Program-made: the position numbers and the translations under genes | Assembly: GCA_022560365.1 (NCBI GenBank) | Contig: JADFTG010000038.1 | Coordinates: 1-8,418, forward strand | Source of the DNA: Chloroflexota bacterium | GTDB taxonomy: Bacteria > Chloroflexota > Dehalococcoidia > SM23-28-2 > RBG-16-64-32 | Direction of reading: 5' to 3' | Length of the DNA: 8,418 nt | Shown here: one piece after another, positions 5,315 through 8,418 of the stretch | How the letters are laid out: each line of letters begins with the position of its first letter | Position numbering within the stretch: the first letter of the stretch is position 1 | Notes under the pieces: model-generated | The model's database searches: none | Told to the model about the DNA's origin: nothing | Seen by the model: the letters and a program-made list of their open reading frames with translations, nothing else

Positions 5315-6766
5315 ATGGCAGATGCCCCAGGTGCCCTGAAGGCCCGCAGCGACGGGACTAGCGCTCCCCGGCGCGGTCGAAGGCGCTCTTCTACTCCCTC
5401 CACGGCGGAATCAACGCCAGGCAGCGCCACGCAAACCCGACACACGGGCGCTGCCGATTCGAGCCGCCGCCACCGCCGAAAGGCCGGTGAGCGGGACGAA
5501 GGTAAGAAGCCGGAGGTCCAGGTCGCTGTCAACCCGACGCCCACGGGGAGGAAGCGCCGTCCCCACTCTCGCGAGCTGACCGACAAGCCCGCCGAGCCCG
5601 AAGCCAAGACCGAAACACCCCCGAAGAAGCCCACGCGCCGGGGCTCTCGTGGCGGTCGAAAGCGGTCCGCTGCGAAGGCGGCCGCGGCCAAGGCGAAGAC
5701 TGAAGCCGCGACCGAAGAGATGACTGCCGCCACGAGCGAGCCGAAAGCGGCGACGAGCACGAAGCCGCGTGCACGCCCCCGGCGAGCGCCGAAGCCGAAG
5801 CTCCCGGAACCGGATCACGCTTACGACGACTCGGCCCCCGCGCGAAGCGCGCTGGTGCCGCCGCGGCCGAGGGTGCCGGTGACGGGTGCGCCCACGGCTG
5901 AAGTCCCGGCGCCGTTCGCGCACAACGCGGAGTATGAGTTCGCGCGCCTTCTCGACTTCTACGGCGTCGAGTGGGTATACGAGCCCAGGTCGTTCCCGTT
6001 GCGCTGGGAAAGGGGCCACGTCACTGAGGCGTTCACGCCCGACTTCTACTTGCCGGACATCGACCTGTTCATCGAACTGACCACGCTCAAGTCCAACCTG
6101 ACCGCGGAGAAGAACCGCAAGATGCGTCAGATCAAGGAGCTCTACCCGGACACCAAGATCATGATGCTCAAGAAACGGGACTACCTGCGCCTGCTCGCCA
6201 ACTATGGCTACGGGACGCTCACGCCTGGCCACGTGCCGGAAGTGGATCGCGTCATGATCACGCAGGCGAAGCTGCAACAGCGCGTGCATGAGCTGGGCGA
6301 GCAGATCAGCCGGGACTACGCGGACAAGGAGCCGATCCTCGTCGGTGTCCTGCGCGGGGTGCTGGTCTTCATCGCCGACCTCATGCGCCAGATCACCGTC
6401 CCGACCAGCATCGACCTGATGGCGATCTCCTCCTACGACGGCAACGGCGCAGGCGCCGCCGCTGTGCGCATCCAGAAGGACCTTGACCTGAACATAAAGG
6501 GCCGTGACGTGATCCTGGTCGAGGACATCGTCGACACGGGCATGACGCTCAACCACGTGATGGAGTACCTGCAGACGAAGCGGCCGGCGTCGGTCAAGGT
6601 CTGCACGCTGCTCAACAAGCCGGCGCGGCGGATGATGGACGTGACGCTGGACTACGTTGGGTTCGAAATCGAAGACGAGTTCGTTGTCGGCTACGGCCTG
6701 GACTTTCACCAGCGGTTCCGCGGCCTGCCGTACATCGGCACGCTCAAGCACGACCTGCTCCCTTAG
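5315..6766 (+). CDS. Hypoxanthine phosphoribosyltransferase fused to a PD-(D/E)XK-like domain and a basic disordered tail
   Basis: A 483-residue protein in three parts. Residues 1 to about 190 are low-complexity, rich in Arg, Lys, Ala, Pro and Glu, with basic clusters (19-24, 51-56, 79-82, 107-118, 151-162) like a histone-H1 tail, and are probably disordered. Residues about 200-298 resemble a PD-(D/E)XK nuclease fold: helix with E206/E208, FTPDFYLPD with D243, then IELT with E254. The usual catalytic lysine of E-x-K is T256, with K259 nearby. Residues about 312-483 are a complete HPRT: VLRG (345-348), SSYDG (372-376), the PRPP loop EDIVDTGMTL (403-412) with catalytic D407, KPARR (435-439), VGFEIEDEF (448-456) and GYGLDF. 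This domain should convert hypoxanthine or guanine plus PRPP to IMP or GMP. Ordinary HPRT is about 180 residues, so some 300 residues are extra. The frame is continuous, with no sign of an assembly join. The role of the extra domains is unknown. Confidence 0.9.
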   Translation: MADAPGALKARSDGTSAPRRGRRRSSTPSTAESTPGSATQTRHTGAADSSRRHRRKAGERDEGKKPEVQVAVNPTPTGRKRRPHSRELTDKPAEPEAKTETPPKKPTRRGSRGGRKRSAAKAAAAKAKTEAATEEMTAATSEPKAATSTKPRARPRRAPKPKLPEPDHAYDDSAPARSALVPPRPRVPVTGAPTAEVPAPFAHNAEYEFARLLDFYGVEWVYEPRSFPLRWERGHVTEAFTPDFYLPDIDLFIELTTLKSNLTAEKNRKMRQIKELYPDTKIMMLKKRDYLRLLANYGYGTLTPGHVPEVDRVMITQAKLQQRVHELGEQISRDYADKEPILVGVLRGVLVFIADLMRQITVPTSIDLMAISSYDGNGAGAAAVRIQKDLDLNIKGRDVILVEDIVDTGMTLNHVMEYLQTKRPASVKVCTLLNKPARRMMDVTLDYVGFEIEDEFVVGYGLDFHQRFRGLPYIGTLKHDLLP

Positions 6767-6813
6767 CCGCTTCGATAAGGGTCACATCGCCTCAGCCTCG
6801 CGCATGCAGTCTA

Positions 6814-6842
6814 TTGACAAATTCTATCGGTGAGAGCATACT
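6814..6842 (+). promoter_or_regulatory. Promoter of the candidate small RNA
   Basis: A perfect TTGACA (6814-6819) is followed by a 17-nt spacer and CATACT (6837-6842), a 4-of-6 match to TATAAT. This is the best sigma-70-type promoter in the window. It points into a space where no plus-strand protein gene starts before 7344, and transcription would begin near 6848-6850. Confidence 0.55.
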
Positions 6843-6849
6843 CAACCAT

Positions 6850-6942
6850 GCTCCTGAGTACGGAGCGGCCGACAAAAGGACTGGCTGGGGCGACCTGGTT
6901 AGACCCGGAGAAAGCCGAAGACCGGCTCGGGAGCGCTTTTTT
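6850..6942 (+). ncRNA. Candidate structured small RNA, about 93 nt, unidentified
   Basis: The segment starts about 7 nt after a good promoter and ends in a run of six T (6937-6942). Its first bases GCTCCTG (6850-6856) can pair with CGGGAGC (6928-6934), just before the T-run, giving a closing stem of 7 bp with one G-U pair, as in many stable small RNAs. Inside, AGCCG/CGGCT (6913-6917 with 6923-6927) forms a hairpin with a 5-nt loop, CGGCC/GGCTG (6866-6870 with 6883-6887) can pair with one G-U, and CTGG/CCGG (6895-6898 with 6905-6908) is possible. An alternative 5' hairpin GCTCC/GGAGC (6850-6854 with 6862-6866) competes with the closing stem. I see no conserved SRP RNA loop (GGAAGNAGC), no tRNA-like arms and no riboswitch core that I recognise. 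It lies between convergent genes, so it is not a leader of either. Confidence 0.5.
6904..6942 (+). terminator. Intrinsic-terminator-like hairpin with T6
   Basis: CCCG (6904-6907) pairs with CGGG (6928-6931), and AGCCG (6913-6917) pairs with CGGCT (6923-6927). A 5-nt bulge on the left separates the two stem parts, and the loop is AAGAC. Five bases later comes TTTTTT (6937-6942). It would end the candidate small RNA and any read-through from the phosphoribosyltransferase gene. The gap between stem and T-run is longer than ideal, unless the closing stem 6850-6856/6928-6934 forms. Confidence 0.5.
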
Positions 6943-6952
6943 GTGCCCGGCC

Positions 6953-7282
6953 TCAGGGCGACGGGTCGTCTTCGGGCTCGGTGATCAGCTTCGACGCCAG
7001 CTTCTCGTCGATCTCTTGCGCCAGCGAGAAGTCCCGATCGCTCAGCGCGCCCTCGCTGTGTGTGATCAGCCGCAGCGTCACGCGATTGTAGTTGATCGTG
7101 ATGTCCGGATGGTGGCCGGCGGCCTCCGCCAGGTACGCTACCGAGTTCACGAAGGCGATCGCGCGCAGGAACGTGCGGAACGTGTACCGCTTGCGCAGCC
7201 GGTCGTCTCGCAGCTCCCAGCCGTCGAGTTCGGCCAGGCCGGCTTGCACCTGCTCCGCGCTGTAGACTTCTGGCTTCGCCAT
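6953..7282 (-). CDS. 4a-hydroxytetrahydrobiopterin dehydratase (pterin-4a-carbinolamine dehydratase)
   Basis: A 109-residue protein of the PCD/DCoH family, the full usual length. It dehydrates 4a-hydroxytetrahydropterin to quinonoid dihydropterin, recycling the cofactor of aromatic amino acid hydroxylases. The family signature is intact: GHHPD (56-60) with the active-site pair H57/H58, then NYNRVTLRL (64-72), TH (74-75) with the third histidine H75, and SDRDF-LA (81-88). The ATG at 7282 is chosen because MAKPEVYSAEQV gives the normal family N-terminus; the frame continues upstream to 7324, but those 14 residues look non-native. TATCCT lies 6 nt before this ATG and there is no Shine-Dalgarno site. 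No phenylalanine hydroxylase gene is in the window, so the cognate hydroxylase is elsewhere or the protein has another role; such orphan PCDs are common. Confidence 0.92.
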   Translation of the reverse strand: MAKPEVYSAEQVQAGLAELDGWELRDDRLRKRYTFRTFLRAIAFVNSVAYLAEAAGHHPDITINYNRVTLRLITHSEGALSDRDFSLAQEIDEKLASKLITEPEDDPSP

Positions 7283-7288
7283 ACCGTC

Positions 7289-7294
7289 AGGATA
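7289..7294 (-). promoter_or_regulatory. -10-like box of the carbinolamine dehydratase gene
   Basis: On the minus strand TATCCT (7294-7289) matches TATAAT at 4 of 6 positions and ends 6 nt before the ATG at 7282, consistent with a leaderless transcript. No convincing -35 is seen. Confidence 0.35.
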
Positions 7295-7315
7295 GCACCG
7301 CGCCCCAGTTGCCCC

Positions 7316-7336
7316 GATAATCAAGACGACAGGAGG
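7316..7336 (+). promoter_or_regulatory. -10-like box and strong Shine-Dalgarno site of the cyclase gene
   Basis: GATAAT (7316-7321) matches TATAAT at 5 of 6 positions. AGGAGG (7331-7336) follows, 7 nt before the ATG at 7344, and fixes that start. It is the only textbook ribosome binding site in the window. A clear -35 is lacking. Confidence 0.55.
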
Positions 7337-7343
7337 GACGCGA

Positions 7344-7985
7344 ATGGAGATCTACGACGTCACTGTGCGGCTGCGAGAGGGCATGGCGACCTACGCTGGC
7401 GAGGAGCCGGGCCCCGTGCTCGACTTCCACTCGCTGATGAGCGAGGGGGAGTCGGCGAACGTTAGCGCGCTGTCGCTCGGTTCGCACACGGGCACGCACG
7501 TTGACGCTCCGCACCACTTTCTGGACAACGGCGTGACGGTCGAGCAGATGCCCGTCGAACACATGGTCGGGCCATGCTACGTGATGGAGTACGAGGGCGA
7601 GGGTCACATCTCGGCGGCGGACCTGGAGGCGGCCGGAATCCCCGGCGGGACGAGCCGCCTGCTGGTCAAGACGAAGAACGGCCGCTTCTGGGACGATGAC
7701 GCCTTCCACCCGGAGTTCATCGGCCTCGACGATGACGCCGGGCCGTGGCTGGTCGGGCGCGGGGTCGTGCTCGTCGGCATCGACTACCTGTCGATCGAGC
7801 GCTTCCACTCGCCGACGCACGCCGTGCACAAGGTGCTGCTGGAGACGGGCGCCGTGATCCTCGAGGGCCTGGACCTGCGCCGGGTCGCGCCGGGCGAGTA
7901 CTTCCTCGTCTGCGCGCCGCTGCCCGTCGCCGGCGCTGACGGCGCGCCGGCGCGAGTGTTTCTGTTAGACAAAGCGCCGGGATAG
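7344..7985 (+). CDS. Cyclase/kynurenine formamidase-family metal-dependent hydrolase
   Basis: A 213-residue protein of the cyclase family (PF04199 type), normal length for KynB-like enzymes. The metal-binding signature is HTGTHVDAPHHF (48-59), supplying H48, H52 and D54, with H58 near the active site. VGIDYLSIE (144-152) and the C-terminal LLETGAVILEGLDL (165-178) are further family blocks. Members hydrolyse amide or ester bonds. KynB cleaves N-formylkynurenine to kynurenine, and others act on isatin or cyclic amides, so the substrate here is open. The gene has a strong AGGAGG ribosome binding site and diverges from the carbinolamine dehydratase gene across 61 bp. That pairing fits loosely with aromatic amino acid breakdown, but no other gene of that pathway is present. 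Confidence 0.88.
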   Translation: MEIYDVTVRLREGMATYAGEEPGPVLDFHSLMSEGESANVSALSLGSHTGTHVDAPHHFLDNGVTVEQMPVEHMVGPCYVMEYEGEGHISAADLEAAGIPGGTSRLLVKTKNGRFWDDDAFHPEFIGLDDDAGPWLVGRGVVLVGIDYLSIERFHSPTHAVHKVLLETGAVILEGLDLRRVAPGEYFLVCAPLPVAGADGAPARVFLLDKAPG

Positions 7986-8010
7986 CATGTCTTGCGGTGC
8001 TCCGCGCCAC

Positions 8011-8016
8011 TAGAAT
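8011..8016 (+). promoter_or_regulatory. -10-like box of the terminal gene
   Basis: TAGAAT ends 7 nt before the ATG at 8024 with no Shine-Dalgarno site between, the same arrangement and nearly the same bases as upstream of the gene at 5315. It overlaps an in-frame ATG at 8015, which makes 8024 the better start. Confidence 0.4.
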
Positions 8017-8023
8017 GGGCTAC

Positions 8024-8418
8024 ATGGGGACTGAATCAGACGCACTCGAAAAGACGCTCAAAGGAATCTTCCGAGATGTCTCTCAACCTGATGAAGACGA
8101 TCTCTCCGACCAGATGCACTATGTTCCCGGGGTCGCAAGTCTGCTGCCCCTTCCGTACATGGTCTTTTTCGCACTGGTGATAGGGGCCGAGTGCAGGTAC
8201 TCGTATCGCCCCGAAGAGAAGGTAGCATGGTCAGTACGACTTCGCTTCAAGGGCGAGGAAATGCGGGTTGAGCACGGCAAGTTCGGAATGCGCATCGCAT
8301 CTTCAGCAGAGTCACCCGAATTGGCTGAGGAGTTCATTGCGACGGTCAGTCGTGCCTTCCCTGTGATGGATCGGATCCTCGGGCCAGTAGTGGACGAGAG
8401 AGTGCGTTTGGGCAGTGT
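8024..8418 (+). CDS. Unrecognised protein, 3' end cut by the window
   Basis: An open frame runs from the ATG at 8024 to the window end: 131 complete codons with no stop. I do not recognise the family. The N-terminus is acidic and helical (MGTESDALEK...), followed by a hydrophobic stretch at about 40-55 (ASLLPLPYMVFFALVIGA) that could be a buried helix or a membrane-associated segment. Next comes an alternating charged/hydrophobic stretch (about 58-92) likely to be beta strands, then a helix rich in Glu and Ala. Codon use differs from the neighbours: aga, ata, gta, tca and gca are frequent, GC is visibly lower, and no good competing frame exists, so it is probably real and possibly acquired. 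The frame also has an ATG at 8015, but TAGAAT spacing favours 8024. It starts 38 bp after the cyclase stop. Confidence 0.65.
   Translation, partial: MGTESDALEKTLKGIFRDVSQPDEDDLSDQMHYVPGVASLLPLPYMVFFALVIGAECRYSYRPEEKVAWSVRLRFKGEEMRVEHGKFGMRIASSAESPELAEEFIATVSRAFPVMDRILGPVVDERVRLGS

Noticed and set aside
5411..6751. A 446-codon open frame on the minus strand opposite the HPRT fusion gene
   Set aside because: It is Arg-, His- and Val-rich with no domain pattern, and the plus strand encodes an unmistakable phosphoribosyltransferase; this is a high-GC shadow frame.
6850..6942. Candidate small RNA as SRP RNA, tRNA or a riboswitch
   Set aside because: It lacks the SRP GGAAGNAGC loop, the tRNA T-arm pattern and any riboswitch core I know, and no plus-strand gene lies directly downstream.

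Overview
The window is GC-rich (by eye about two thirds G+C in the genes), with compact genes, short spacers, few Shine-Dalgarno sites and decayed repeat families in the gaps. There are no tRNA, rRNA, phage or insertion-sequence genes to place it. The style and protein families suggest a high-GC environmental bacterium, perhaps a Chloroflexota/Dehalococcoidia relative or a deep actinobacterium; this is a weak inference.

Layout. Bases 1-339 are gene-free and carry hairpins and short degenerate repeats. Then come four genes on the minus strand, transcribed right to left in the order alpha/beta hydrolase (5202-4381), DapB-like/2,4-diaminopentanoate-dehydrogenase-like oxidoreductase (4307-3177), PLP class III aminotransferase of the glutamate-1-semialdehyde aminomutase type (2977-1631) and MFS transporter (1539-340). 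Hydrolase, amine/imine dehydrogenase, aminotransferase and carrier together look like a small catabolic or amine-processing module with an unknown substrate. The 1540-1631 gap holds two arrays of 7-bp repeats. The 199-bp gap 2978-3176 shows no convincing feature.

A divergent, AT-rich intergenic region (5203-5314) with a perfect 16-bp palindrome separates this cluster from a plus-strand gene for an unusual three-part protein (5315-6766): a disordered basic tail, a PD-(D/E)XK nuclease-like domain and a complete hypoxanthine phosphoribosyltransferase domain. Between this gene and the next (6767-6952) lies a good candidate for an unannotated small RNA of about 93 nt. It has a consensus-like promoter, pairing between its 5' and 3' ends, and a terminal U6 tract.

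Further right, a pterin-4a-carbinolamine dehydratase (7282-6953, minus) and a cyclase/kynurenine-formamidase-family metal hydrolase (7344-7985, plus) diverge from a 61-bp spacer. The window ends inside an unrecognised gene (8024 onward, plus) of visibly lower GC.

Several genes have a -10-like TANNNT hexamer 6-8 nt before the start codon and no Shine-Dalgarno site, which suggests leaderless transcripts. The cyclase gene is the clear exception, with AGGAGG 7 nt upstream.
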